Shown piece by piece: positions 38,841-49,662 of a stretch of 64,000 nucleotides of DNA. The DNA comes from Haliclona indistincta (taxonomy: Eukaryota > Porifera > Demospongiae > Haplosclerida > Chalinidae): assembly GCA_964017065.1 (NCBI GenBank), contig OZ024785.1, positions 10,309,086 through 10,373,085 of the forward strand, given 5' to 3'. Below the pieces are notes generated by a model. The model saw only the letters and a list, made by a program, of their open reading frames with translations. It was not told the DNA's origin and searched no databases. Every line of letters starts with the position of its first letter. Position 1 is the stretch's first letter. The translations under genes and the position numbers were made by a program.

Positions 38841-40365
38841 TCATTCCGAAAGAATTGTCACATGTATTTGATCTCCATCTTTCATGCGATAAGACATGAG
38901 GTTTTTGTTGTCATATCTCATTCTTTGTAGACCAAATGTCTCGAGACATTCTGTATCTCCATATAGTAGCATCAGTTTGCAGGATGGAACACCAAGTAGA
39001 TTCTTGCATATCCATGACTTTAACTGCTTTGTTGTTTGTTTGAGAAGTACTGTATGCGTTTCAATCGGTTTGTCCTCAAAATGAAATTCCAAAGATGCCT
39101 TTCGTTTGGGACTGAGATCTACAACAGCAAGCTGGTTGATGATGCCATGTTTAACTTTCAGTTCATTGTAGACTTTTGGTCGAGTGTGGTCAGGCTGACC
39201 ATCAAACTGTCTGACCAGCCATCGCTCAGCATCCTCACGTTCTTCTCCATCAACTGTGCTTTTATTAAGTCTCGTTAGTAGCGGCATTCGGGCAATAGTA
39301 GCAAAGCGTCGGTGCTTTTCTGAAAGATCTGATCCAAGGGGAACTTTTAGCAAGGAGAAGTCAGTCAGAGAAATTAGATCGCTAAGACATTGAATGCTGT
39401 CCCAAGTTGATATTTCGGTCTCGTTGAGGTTCAGCAACTTCAGTTTTGGAAAATGTTGTTGTGTGTTTGCACATACACACGAGATTGGATTAGCTATAGC
39501 CACTAGACACTCCAGGTTTGGGAAAAGGAGGCTAAGTTGTTGAAAAGTCTCCCACTTGCTAATACTGTTATTGCCAATATGAAGTCTTGTTAGACTTGAA
39601 TTTGGACAGGAGGAAGAGCTGATGGTAGTCTCTTCTATGTGAGAGTCACTGTAGCCATTTTGAAAAAGGTGCAGCTCTGAAAGACTGGGGAGGAAGAGAT
39701 TGAGTGCATGTTTTTTATTGGTTCCAATAACTCACTTTGGTAGAAGCTGTGATATGGTGACAATACTAGCAAATGGCACTCCTGTATGATTGAGCACTAG
39801 TGCACGAAGAGAGAGACAAGGAGTAAATGTTGACATAGGAGAAGAACAAGAGAGGGAGGGGTTTCGTGCAAGGTCAAGCATTTGAAGCTGAGGCATTGAA
39901 GACACGATGGTCCAAACCTGGAGAGTTAGAATAAACAAGCTCAATCAACACCAGGGATAATACATACCACAGTATACATGGTATATAGTCCCTGATCAAC
40001 ACACAGAGAAACACGTGGTAATTTGGCTGACTTACCGTCTCCCACCCGCTAATTGAATTCCCTCCTAGAGACAATTCCTGCACCGCAGGACATAACTCTG
40101 TCAGTTCATCTCCCGGGCCACTGTGTGTGATACCAGCTCGTTCCAGGATAACAACTGACAGTCTACGAGCAGGCACGGCGCCTGGAACACACATGATGAC
40201 GTGGCAATAAGAACGCACCATGTAGATTCATTTACCTGGTCTGCAGCTACGGGCAATCTCTCGTACCTCATCATTCTCAGTACTACATACGTCTTCCTTT
40301 TCTGCTGGGCAGTACTTCTCTCTCAGCGCATCTACAAGAAGAACGTCTTCGATCTGCTCCGCCAT
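38841..40365 (-). CDS. TBCEL: Tubulin-specific chaperone cofactor E-like protein
   Basis: Regulator of tubulin stability; a leucine-rich-repeat protein with a C-terminal ubiquitin-like domain and no CAP-Gly domain, unlike TBCE itself. Exons: about 40236-40365, 40037-40181, 39737-39918 and 38841-39682. The N-terminus is MAEQIEDVLLVDALREKYCP; LRRs include LCPAVQELSLGGNSISGWETV, MPQLQMLDLARNPSL and SSLTRLHIGNNSISKWETF; then RMPLLTRLNKSTVDGEERED (human [21 protein letters not shown]) and the ubiquitin-like part ending MKDGDQIHVTILSE (human IRDGDKIYVES). Single coding exon for the last 280 residues. Divergent from the DHAR-like gene, 67 bases between start codons. Confidence 0.92.
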
Positions 40366-40432
40366 TCCTCTAGTCTATCTCTACGATTATTGGGGAAGCC
40401 AATAAGGTGTTAACTTCCGCAAATAAAATACA
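40366..40432. promoter_or_regulatory. 67-base bidirectional promoter with opposed CCAAT boxes
   Basis: ATTGG at 40389-40393 and CCAAT at 40399-40403 form an inverted pair within the 67 bases separating TBCEL and the DHAR-like gene. Each orientation could serve one gene through NF-Y. Confidence 0.6.
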
Positions 40433-42948
40433 ATGGCGATGGAATACAAACTGTATGCAAAGGTTAGAGTTAGTCTTGCTAATAACGATCGAGATACAGC
40501 TAATCCATTTTCGACCTCTTTCAGTCCTCTCCTGATGGGCGGTCACTGGGAGATTGTCCCTTCACCCACAGGACTAACCTGGCCCTGAAGCTCAAGGGTG
40601 TGAATACCACACTCGTTCTCATTGATCTCGCCAACAAGCCGGAGTGGTTCAAGAAGTTTAACCCAGCGGGATCTGTGCCTGTTCTTGAGTTTGGCAATGA
40701 GACTATTGCAGACTCCTATCAGGCAGTGCGTCACCTAGAGACAACTCATCCAAGCCCTGCCCTTGATCTGCCAGGAAATAAGCAGGCTGAAGAGGCTACA
40801 TGTGAGCTCCATGCAGTAAATTGCTCTGTACAGTAGAAAATGCATGATAGAATGTTTGCGCTAAATGTAATGTTTGATTGTTTTCTCATACAACACTGGA
40901 CATGACCAGATAAGCATTATATACCATTTTGTTCTATAAGTATTATGTTATAGACCGGTTGGGTGCTAACATAGGGTTTCCACATAAAAATCAACTTCTA
41001 CAAAATCAGATTTTTGGCGATATAGTATCAAGAGTAAATAATAGAAGATAGAGTATCCAACTCCAATATACCTGTCAAGGACACTCTCGGGAAAGTAACG
41101 TGACCAGCACGCGAGCATATGACGTTTATCGGTATTAATTATTCATCGTGTAACGTCATGACTTAGTATGCGCGCCCGCGATCACGATTGCAACAGCACT
41201 TGAAAGTCAAGGCTAGCATTTTCAAGTCGGATGCGTGATATAGAGCCTGCATGTGGATGCCAGTACCACAGTTTGAAGTCCACCAGAAGATGGCTATCTT
41301 ATTTGGTCACCGTGCGTCCCACACGAAATTTAAGCCGCCGTTTTTCCCCAGCAGTGTTTAAGGCAGAAATAAAACTATCTGGTGAACGAGTGGCTGCTCG
41401 CTTTGCCTGTGGAGCGGAGTCGCTTGCTGTTTATCGAGCTGTTTACAAATGTATAGCTTCAAGGTGTAGGCGGGGCGCGACAACAAGCTACGAAGGCAAG
41501 ATTTCCACTGCCACATGTACGTCAGATTACGTCAATTTGCTCGCGTGCTGGTCACGTTACTTTCCCGAGAGTGTCCCTGACGGGTATATTGGAGTTGGAT
41601 ACTCTCTCTTCTATTATTTACTCTTGATAGTATGTACAGCAACTTGTAAAACCTCCTGGTGCAAATTTCGCAATCTAAAAGTAAATTAGTAATTCGATCT
41701 TCTTATTAGAGCGCATCTCTTGCACGACTAGCAAGGTTCTGTGAGGCTACTGGCTGTTTCAAAGGAAAGTCAACGGAACTCCTTCTCCTAACAATTACGT
41801 TTAATAATACTAGCTTTGCTGAAATGCGCTTGGTCTTGGTTAGCAAACTAGAGGAGATTGGGTTGATGGGGTCGCTTCCAGCCAAATGGTCAGAAGTGGC
41901 AGTTTAAGTTTATACATGTACAACTACCTAACTATGGCGAGGGCCGCTTCCTCTTCAGCGAAGAAGCTTACATAGATACTCTGCAAGTGTTGGCGCTGGC
42001 TTCAAACTCAAGCACCACAGTATCTGTTCGTAACACTTTAGATCCTTTTTCAAAAATCCAGTGAAATTTTACAATTGAACTGTGTTGCTATCCTGCATAC
42101 AATCGACTTTTGATTCAACATTCAAAATGGTTCTTGGTTAATTAATCATATTAACCAATCAGTGGCAACTAGTTGAAATTGGATAGCAACACTGCTGAAT
42201 TGTAGAATTTCTCTGGATCTTTGGTAAAGATCTAAGTGTTACGAACAGAGCAAAGCATGCAGCTAGTGCAAAGCGTGCAGCTAGCCAAGCGTGACAAGAA
42301 GCAGAAGTCTGTGTTTACCTGCAGCACAATAATGTGGTGGTGTTGATAATGAAAGAAAAATAGTCTCTAAAATGCTGCTAAAATGTCTAGAATTTCATCG
42401 TATGTTGTTAAAATCCAGGTAACAAGTCAAATGTTTTACAGTTGGCAAAACTCAACTGGTTCTTAGGTTCAATATAATTATAACACTTTTTGTGTAGATT
42501 GAACTGTGCTACTGTTAAGTAACTGGCATCGTGGCTGAGTCTCCTCTACACTACCTTCCTAATGTGTTTATGACAACTGTATTTGTATTTTATCCCTTCA
42601 GCACAAACCTTTAGCATATTCTCAGCATGGGCCAAAAACAAAGACTTAAGTAAAGACTTAGAGCTCAAGGCAGCGTTGACAACTGAGTTGGAACGACTGA
42701 ATGAATACCTTGGAAAATCACCAGGCAAACTACTCTGCAGTGATGATTGGTCAATAGCAGACTGTGTTCTAGTGCCACGGCTATATCACATGGCTGCTGT
42801 ACTCAAACACTACAAGAAATACACTTACTACAATGAGCTACCTCACTTGAAAGCTTATATGGAGACCGCATTTTCTTCAACTGTGTTCAAAGCTACGGAC
42901 TATCCAGAGGAATACATTCTGCAGGGATGGGCAAAATACTTTGTATGA
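40433..42948 (+). CDS. DHAR-like glutathione transferase (dehydroascorbate reductase)
   Basis: Glutathione-dependent thiol transferase of the DHAR/CLIC branch of the GST fold. Exons 40433-40462, 40525-40801 and 42602-42948 encode 217 residues, the size of plant DHAR. N-terminal thioredoxin fold with the catalytic cysteine in GDCPFTHR (plant GDCPFSQR, CLIC NCPFSQR), then IDLANKPEWFKKFNPAGSVP (plant DKPQWF...PEGKVP) and ADSYQAVRHLE. The helical domain has CSDDWSIADCVLVPRLYH and a C-terminus ATDYPEEYILQGWAKYF that follows plant DHAR (EEHVIAGW) rather than CLIC. The putative CLIC foot loop is absent. The 1.8 kb intron 2 holds two inverted-repeat elements. Confidence 0.88.
41026..41629. mobile_element. 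604-base MITE with about 100-base inverted repeats
   Basis: Left arm TATCAAGAGTAAATAATAGA to GCACGCGAGCA and right arm its reverse complement, roughly 100 bases with about five mismatches. The centre contains an open frame of 152 codons (41231-41689) with no recognised domain. Outer bases are TA-rich, so a TA target site is possible but not certain. Located in intron 2 of the DHAR-like gene. Confidence 0.8.
42024..42248. mobile_element. 225-base foldback element
   Basis: CTGTTCGTAACACTTTAGATC at 42024 mirrors GATCTAAGTGTTACGAACAG ending 42248; arms of about 72 bases at roughly 80% identity, both reaching GTTGCTATCC. Lies in the same DHAR intron as the 604-base MITE. Confidence 0.75.
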
Positions 42949-43842
42949 TTCTTGAAATGCCGGCTCAGTAATATACTGTAGTAGTAGTAGTAACCCAGAA
43001 CTAGTTGAATTTTTAAAAACTCTTTTTTAAAACTGCTATTATTGATGTTAATAATTTAGGCACGGCAAGCCATGCCAACAAAATTGAAATTTAGTGCACA
43101 ATAGCAGTATCAAGAGAAGCAAGCTTCATGATGAGTAGTAGTTCAATCAATCTGTCCCAATGACGTGGTTATGCAAAAGTTGTGAGTGATGAAAGATGGA
43201 GCGAGACCACAATCTAAAATGATGAGACAAGTAACTGGATTGAAATGGTTCAGTGAAATCATTTGAGAGTACAAGATTTAATACCTGATGCACAAACTGC
43301 ATAAGATATTGAAGAGTAAGCTTAGATAAAGTTGATTCTTAAAGGTAATTTGGACTGATAAGAGAATGGTTGGTTCTTTACTGATGAGAAATCACAGTTG
43401 TAACAAATTTCAGTTGAGACAGCATAACAGAAGGAGGTATCTGGAATTATAGAATAGTTTATTGACAGCTGCTGTCCTTCAAGATGTTGCTATGAATACA
43501 AGATGGTGGTACTGTAGATCAGGAGACAAATGGCTATGATGGTTCGCAAGCCAACGACAAGGAGGGCGAGAGAGAGAGAGAGAGCTAAGTGAGTGAGTGT
43601 AAGTTACAAAGAAGTAAAAATGATAAGTGAAGTGAGTGGGTGTAGAATTGAGAGAGATCGAAGGCACAATAACATAGATTACATACACGATAATGTTTAT
43701 AATAATAGAGTTAAATATGTAGTTGCTACCAGTGACTACAAAGGAATTAGATAATACGAACATTAATGGTGAGCGAGTATATGACAATGGAGTTTAGATC
43801 AAAAGAGTAATAGTCAACTGGCAGAGAGAGAGAGAGTACTGG
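42949..43842. other. Convergent 3' region of DHAR-like gene and DDX6
   Basis: No coding evidence. Two short GA microsatellites (about 43570-43585 and 43822-43836). Much of it is probably the DDX6 3' UTR. Confidence 0.5.
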
Positions 43843-46800
43843 TTAGACTTGACCTGTAGCCCCGCCCCCACCATGTGACACAGTAGGAGGGGCATCTTCG
43901 AGTTGAAACTCTTCAACATAGAGCCTCTTGTCGATTTCCTTTGGAACGGGTTTGATCTCTGTTTGCAGTTCTCTTTCGATGTTGTATAGGTTGAATCGAT
44001 CCTCGTAGGTAATCAGGTTGATGGATAGACCTAGATGGCCAAAGCGTCCTGATCGACCGATGCGATGGAGATACGTTTCTGAAGTTTTTGGAAAATCAAA
44101 ATTGATGACAACATTGACAGCTTGGATATCGATGCCTCTAGTGAGAAGATCTGAGAGATAAATGACAGTTATTTTAACATAGCATAGACTCATGCACCAA
44201 ATCAATGGGATTGCTGTATTTATAATTCACATCATACCGTTAAGTATACTGTACTGTAAGTATACTGTAAAAACTGTGAACTGGAGTTCACCAACCATGC
44301 TATTTTAAAAGAAAAAATCAATTAATTTTAGTGCCTATCTTAACCAATATGAGCATAAGTATGTAGCGCATATCACAAACACACTTAGATACATACATCA
44401 TGGCATGCTTGTGGTAACATAATAATTTATCAGTAATGTGGAGTTAGCAGAGGCAGACCCAGGATGAACACAATAGAGAGTTTAGTTAGCCGTTCACGCC
44501 AAACGGTTGAACGTCAACGGCTGGTTCAGTGACGTCACCACTTATCTTGTACTAACTTGTGTACACGCGAAGAAGGCAATCTAGTCGTGTACGTATACAA
44601 CATTGTAGCGCGCACAGTATTTTGTAGGCACACGTAAAACACACAAAAACAGAAACCTAAAGCATGTGCCTTTGTGCTAGCTTATAACTAACGTGCAGGA
44701 AAGCTAGACGAGAGAAGCGAGAAGTCTTTGAAAACCATACGGGAAAACCAGGTGCCAGCCGTTGTAAACGGGAAAATTGAACGCGAGGCTGGGGTTAACG
44801 GTGGATCACGTGCTAATTTGTGACGTCAGCATTGCCAGACGTTTACCGTTAGTGCAAATAAACGTGTAACTAAAACTCTCTAATGCAGGTTTTATACAGG
44901 GAAACACAACAGCAGGAGGTCTGGGGGCCCGTTGCTCCCCAGATGCTGATGGGTATATTACATGTATACACTATCAGACAACTTTCGTTGCCATTTTTTG
45001 ATAATTAGATACACGATTTATAAATGAGTTATAGCCACAATAATTAGGGTGTTATCATTCAATATAATTTGTGAAATTCCAGGGGGGCACCCCCACTATA
45101 TGAAACCCTACAATGACTCATTATCAACACTGTCCTGATGTAGATGTACAGGCTACATAGTTCATGAACAAAACAAATGTGAAATTTAGCCCACGAGGGT
45201 TGGAACGTGAAACACCAGTAGCCACCCTGGATCTGGGTTAGATACAATTGAAAGGAATTGTACCTGTGCAGACAAGATTGCGACATTCTCCATTTCTGAA
45301 GTCATGAAAGACTTTGTTGCGATGAGCCTGTACCATCTTAGAGTGGATGAAGAAACAGGAGTAACCAAGTTGTGTTATCTTCTTGGCAAGCAGTTCCACA
45401 CGATGTACAGAATTGCAGAATATGATGCTTTGGTTGATCTGAAGCTAAAGGGAGGGAGGAAGAGAGAGAGAGAGTGAGGGAGAGAATGAATGCAGAGCAT
45501 TACTTAGTTACCTTTGAGAATAGAGTATTGAGACAATGGACTTTTTGTCTTTCCTCCACAAATGCATAATATTGTGTGACTCCTTTGAGTGTGAGCTCAT
45601 CCATCAGATTGATCTTGTATGGTTCGTGTAAGTATCGATCCTACATGAGCAAATGTATTGTTCATTGTTACTATCAGCTAGCATCTGATACATAATTATA
45701 GCTGGTTATTTAGCTCTCTTACTGTACTTTTAAAAACTTTTTGCACTCAACAAGCATCTTTGGTGTTTTTAAACAAACCAAGCTCACACAAGTACAGTGA
45801 CCATTCAAGAAACTAGCATTTGTTCTTCTCCATGCAGTGTGAACTGCACAATGTGATTCCAAAAATAGTCAAAACTGTGTGCGCTCGACATTTGGAAACA
45901 CTGAGCAACTTCATGAGAAGCTTGTGTGAGACTACAAAGCATGTTACAACAGTACACCACTAATGCTTGGCTCAATGATTCATATACACAGTGGCAGCTC
46001 ACAGTGAATCCTTTGATGGTGACAGGGAAGGTTGCTGAGAATAGGAGTACTTGTCGTTTCCCAGGTAGGAAGGAAAAGAGCTTGTCCAGAGAGTGGTGGT
46101 AGTCCATAGACAGCAGCTTGTCTGCCTAGTAGTGATATGATATAAATGTCTATCCATACTGAGAATAAGGAATAGCTGCAGCATACCAGTACTGCACTAA
46201 AGATTTGCCGTTGATACTATTTTCGAGGGACTTTACACACTAAACTCCCCAGCACTTATCAACCGTGTGACTTGTGTTGCCAGATCCTTCATGGACCACG
46301 TATCAGCATAGATTCAGTTCGTCAGCTACGGTTGCTGCTGTAGCCAATGCTGTGATAGCATTTTGTCAAGTGTTTATCCATAGTAGCTACCCAGAGATCT
46401 TTATAAACATGATATAAACGAATGTAGAGACTTGCTAGAGAGCTTTTTGATATTGCGTGATGCTTTGCATGCAAGAACAAATCGTCAAGTTCAGGAGATG
46501 ACCACCCTCAAAATTTCTATGATAATTATTATTTTGTACACTTACTTCATCAAGCACCAGCATGAAGCATTGGCTGACATTAGCAATGCCTTTCTCTATA
46601 AGATCCAGGATACGACCAGGAGTAGCAACAATCACATGAACTGAAGTTGAAGAACAGTAAGCATAACATTAGCAAAAGATGTAAACATTAAATGCTTTGA
46701 AACATGCCACAACGCAGAAATTCAAATCAATCATGCTGCCAGCATGGACTGCTTTTCGAATTTTTCGTGTTCTTTTTACACAAGAAAGCAAATTGAATAT

Positions 46801-47703
46801 GTGCACATCCACCTGTGTTGCTAATGTGGTGCTACAGAGCCCATCTCTGAGATGGATCATGTCTCATTGTAGGTTTGGATTAGTACTTTCGCAGTTGTAC
46901 AAGAATGTCAATTAAAAAAATTGACTGTGGTTCAAACCTGTCTCATCCAGTCTCATAATGTCATCACGCAGGCTAGTACCACCTGTAGTCACCATCACTT
47001 TAGCAGTCATATGCTTACTGAGCTCAATACAGGTCTGGGAGGTCTGCAGAGCTAACTCTCTTGTTGGGACTATAACTAGAGCTGAAGAGGAGAGAATAAT
47101 GATGATATTCACAAGGTCATGTGTAATAGAGTATTGACATGTGATAAAGGACACTATTCATAGCACAAGAGAAGACAACCTCCCTCAAAGGAATGCCTGG
47201 ACAGAAACCATTTCTCCATCACATTCTCACCTTGGACATGTCGTTGTTGAGTGTCCACCTTTTCTAGTAGAGGGATAAGATAGGCACCAGTTTTACCGGT
47301 ACCATTCTTAGCACGGGCAAGCAGGTCACGACCAGCAAGAGCTACAGGAATGCTCTCCTCTTGTATTGGCGAGGGAACTTCATATCCCTTTTCGAATATG
47401 CCCATCAACAGTTCACGTTTTAGACAGTAGTCAGAAAATTCGTTGCCCTTTGTACGAGTAACATCCTATAAAGAACAATATTAGTAACAATAACACATGC
47501 AACTGCATGATGATCTACCTCTGTCTTCTTTCTTCTATCTACTGGTGGTCTTTTTAGTTGATTCTTCCAATCACTAAAGATTAAACCAAATTTATGTCAA
47601 CATGATCACAACAGAACACAAGTCTTTCTCTTCACTGTACCGTGGCTAGCTTTCGGTCTTACCTGGCATTGGTGGTCGCGTGATCAACTACAGGTGTCGC
47701 CAT
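43843..47703 (-). CDS. DDX6: DEAD-box RNA helicase DDX6 (Rck/p54, Dhh1/Me31B)
   Basis: P-body ATP-dependent RNA helicase acting in translational repression, decapping and miRNA silencing. First exon 47663-47703 ([13 protein letters not shown]), then [22 protein letters not shown] motif [20 protein letters not shown], Walker [25 protein letters not shown] (Ia), TGGT (Ib), [15 protein letters not shown] box (VLDE|AD split by an intron), SATFP (SAT), [47 protein letters not shown] and [13 protein letters not shown]. The tail ends [10 protein letters not shown]. All Dhh1-family hallmarks are present. About 430 residues; introns up to 0.9 kb, one with a 405-base MITE. Confidence 0.95.
44476..44880. 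mobile_element. 405-base MITE with TA target duplication
   Basis: Starts GAGAGTTTAGTTA and ends TAACTAAAACTCTC, flanked by TA at 44474-44475 and 44881-44882. Interior inverted motifs include TGACGTCA near both ends (44529 and 44820). Inserted in a DDX6 intron, apparently inside an older repeat, since matching TE-like sequence (CTGGGGGCCCGTTGCTCCCC, CCAGGGGGGCACCCCC) follows to about 45110. Confidence 0.7.
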
Positions 47704-47904
47704 CTTGTTTTGACGGTAAATGTCAAGTAGAACAGACGTTGATAGTCTCTGTGTAGTTGCTGTTGAAATTAATGGCGAGGAAAAGCCTGCAGAGAGACGG
47801 ATAACTCGTGTTGCTATGCCTCTTGTTTTACAGCCTCGAGTGAGCTTCGTGAAAATATCGTTAACCTCCGTAAATTCTTGCCTCACGTGGTGTTACTGTC
47901 AGCT
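47704..47904. promoter_or_regulatory. Bidirectional promoter and leader, DDX6 / FDXACB1
   Basis: 201 bases between start codons. On the + strand it includes a 10-codon upstream ORF (ATG 47772 to TAA 47804) before the FDXACB1 start. GC-rich, no TATA box. Confidence 0.5.
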
Positions 47905-49662
47905 ATGCATCAGAGTGCAAAATACTTGGTCGTAGGCGATGGAAATTTTTCTTTTTCGCTCGCTTTCTCGAAGCAGTTACAGCAAGGATGCGACTTGCTC
48001 GTAGCAACCTCATATGAGACTGAACAAGAAGTGAAACAACATCAGAATGCTGCAAGCAACATCTCAAGACTAGAGGCTACAGGTCATGTGCGCGTTTTCC
48101 ATGGCATTGATGCTACTAAACTGTCCAGCTATGCCTTTCTTAATAATGAAAAGTGCTTTGATAATATTATCTTTAATTTCCCTCATGTTGGAGGTAAGAG
48201 TAACATCAAGAAGAATCGTCAACTTTTAAAGGGCTTCTTTATTTCTGCATCTAAACATCTCACTCCTTCTGGCAGTGTCAAAGTGACATTGTGCAAGGGT
48301 CAGGGAGGCACTCCAATTGACTGCACAGCAAGAGGGTACGAGAATACATGGCAAATTATTGAACAAGCTGCAGATGGTGATCTTATGTTAAGTGATGTAA
48401 GACCATTTTGTCATGAAGAGTACCTGTGCTATATTCCTACTGGTTATCGTAGTGGAAATAAAGGATTTAGTCTTGCCGGGAGCCTTACTCACACATTCAC
48501 ACTATCTCAACCGTTACCATTGCCAATCTCACAAAAGCTGGCAGCACCTTCCTCGCCAGCATCCTGCAAATCTTCATTCTTTACCACCTGTTCTTACTGT
48601 ATTAACAGTTCTTTATCTAAACCTCCAATAGACTCTTTCTTGTCTAGCTTCTCTGCTAATTCTTTGCTTAGTCAATCCTGGCATCCTCTCTCTCGCACGC
48701 GAGACATCTTCTGTCAACATTTTCGCTGTCTTCTTCCTGAAGGGATTGGGTACAAAGAGGATCACTCAAGCACCTGTACTCTACACGCTAAGTCTGCCAT
48801 GTGTCTCACCTTGTGTGGGAAAGCTTGTGAGTGGGTAGCACCTATTTCTGACTTCATTTACTCGCCTGCCTTGGAGGCTAGTCTACCTGCTGTTCAGAAG
48901 ACATGCACAGCAGACTTGCAAACTAAGACAAAGTGTGTAGTATTGTCTTCTCCTGTCATTACAAATCCTACTCCTTCTCTTCACCCAAACAATCAACCTG
49001 TTCGTCATGAGCTCCTTTTTGTTGTATCTTCTTTCTCTCTTCTTTCTTCACTCATCAGCAGTGTGGTGGAACGTACTATTAATTCAGTGGATCATAACTA
49101 TCTTTTTTTCTGGTCTAACACTACTCACCTATTGAACTGTCGTCAACTAATGGTAGAAACGGCAGTGGGTTTATTGCAGTTAGCTCGTGTTGGTTTGTTT
49201 TCACGAAGCAGCTGTGACTCTCAGTCTTTAGTTAACCTTGAGTATTGTGTTGTGTGTCTTGATGCTGTTGCTTTACTGAAGTACAGTATTTCTGATCCTC
49301 GGCTACTTTGGTCAAGAGATGCTCGTTTTGTGACTCAGTTTCAAGAACAGCCGACCACAGTATTTCATCCATTTTGCCTGTATCCACCTAGCTATACCCA
49401 CGACATCAGTTTTTGGGTGGATTCAGCGAGTGTACAGTTTGAGAAGCAACTACATGCAATAGTGCGATCTGTTACTGGTATTACGGCTATATCACTCACT
49501 TGCCGTGATGTTTATCACCCATTGAATGAATCAAGAGTGGGGTATTGCTATAGAATAGTTTACAGTCCTTATGACATACCACTGAGCAGAAGTGAGACGA
49601 CTATCGTTCAGCTTAAAGTGAGAGAGGAGGTGCAAAAATGCTTGGCTGTGACATTACGATAA
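47905..49662 (+). CDS. FDXACB1: FDXACB1-like: BMT5-type methyltransferase fold plus FDX-ACB domain
   Basis: Single-exon gene of 585 codons. N-terminal Rossmann-like domain of the BMT5 (25S rRNA uridine methyltransferase, DUF2431) type: YLVVGDGNFSFSLAFSKQL, NIIFNFPHVGGKSNIKKNR, VKVTLCKGQGGTPID and a TGYRS motif, all matching human FDXACB1. A long Ser-rich poorly conserved middle follows, then a C-terminal ferredoxin-fold anticodon-binding domain (HPFCLYPPSYTHDISFWV, YCYRIVYSPYDIPLS, VREEVQKCL) like that of mitochondrial Phe-tRNA synthetase. The ATG at 47905 (MHQSAKYLVVGDG) is the first in frame. The function of the human protein is not established. No intron, unlike all but one neighbour. Confidence 0.9.
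   Translation: MHQSAKYLVVGDGNFSFSLAFSKQLQQGCDLLVATSYETEQEVKQHQNAASNISRLEATGHVRVFHGIDATKLSSYAFLNNEKCFDNIIFNFPHVGGKSNIKKNRQLLKGFFISASKHLTPSGSVKVTLCKGQGGTPIDCTARGYENTWQIIEQAADGDLMLSDVRPFCHEEYLCYIPTGYRSGNKGFSLAGSLTHTFTLSQPLPLPISQKLAAPSSPASCKSSFFTTCSYCINSSLSKPPIDSFLSSFSANSLLSQSWHPLSRTRDIFCQHFRCLLPEGIGYKEDHSSTCTLHAKSAMCLTLCGKACEWVAPISDFIYSPALEASLPAVQKTCTADLQTKTKCVVLSSPVITNPTPSLHPNNQPVRHELLFVVSSFSLLSSLISSVVERTINSVDHNYLFFWSNTTHLLNCRQLMVETAVGLLQLARVGLFSRSSCDSQSLVNLEYCVVCLDAVALLKYSISDPRLLWSRDARFVTQFQEQPTTVFHPFCLYPPSYTHDISFWVDSASVQFEKQLHAIVRSVTGITAISLTCRDVYHPLNESRVGYCYRIVYSPYDIPLSRSETTIVQLKVREEVQKCLAVTLR

Noticed and set aside
41231..41689. 152-codon ORF as a host gene
   Set aside because: It lies between the arms of an inverted-repeat element and has no recognisable domain; kept only as part of the element.
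41690..41910. Open stretch of about 65 codons in the DHAR intron (LARFCEATGCFKGK...)
   Set aside because: No homologue recognised, no clear splice borders, and the flanking exons join perfectly without it.
44881..45115. Possible second transposon around CTGGGGGCCCGTTGCTCCCC and CCAGGGGGGCACCCCC
   Set aside because: Borders cannot be set by eye; mentioned only as the likely host of the 405-base MITE.
47878..47904. FDXACB1 start nine codons earlier
   Set aside because: The upstream codon is TTG, not ATG; the first in-frame ATG is 47905.
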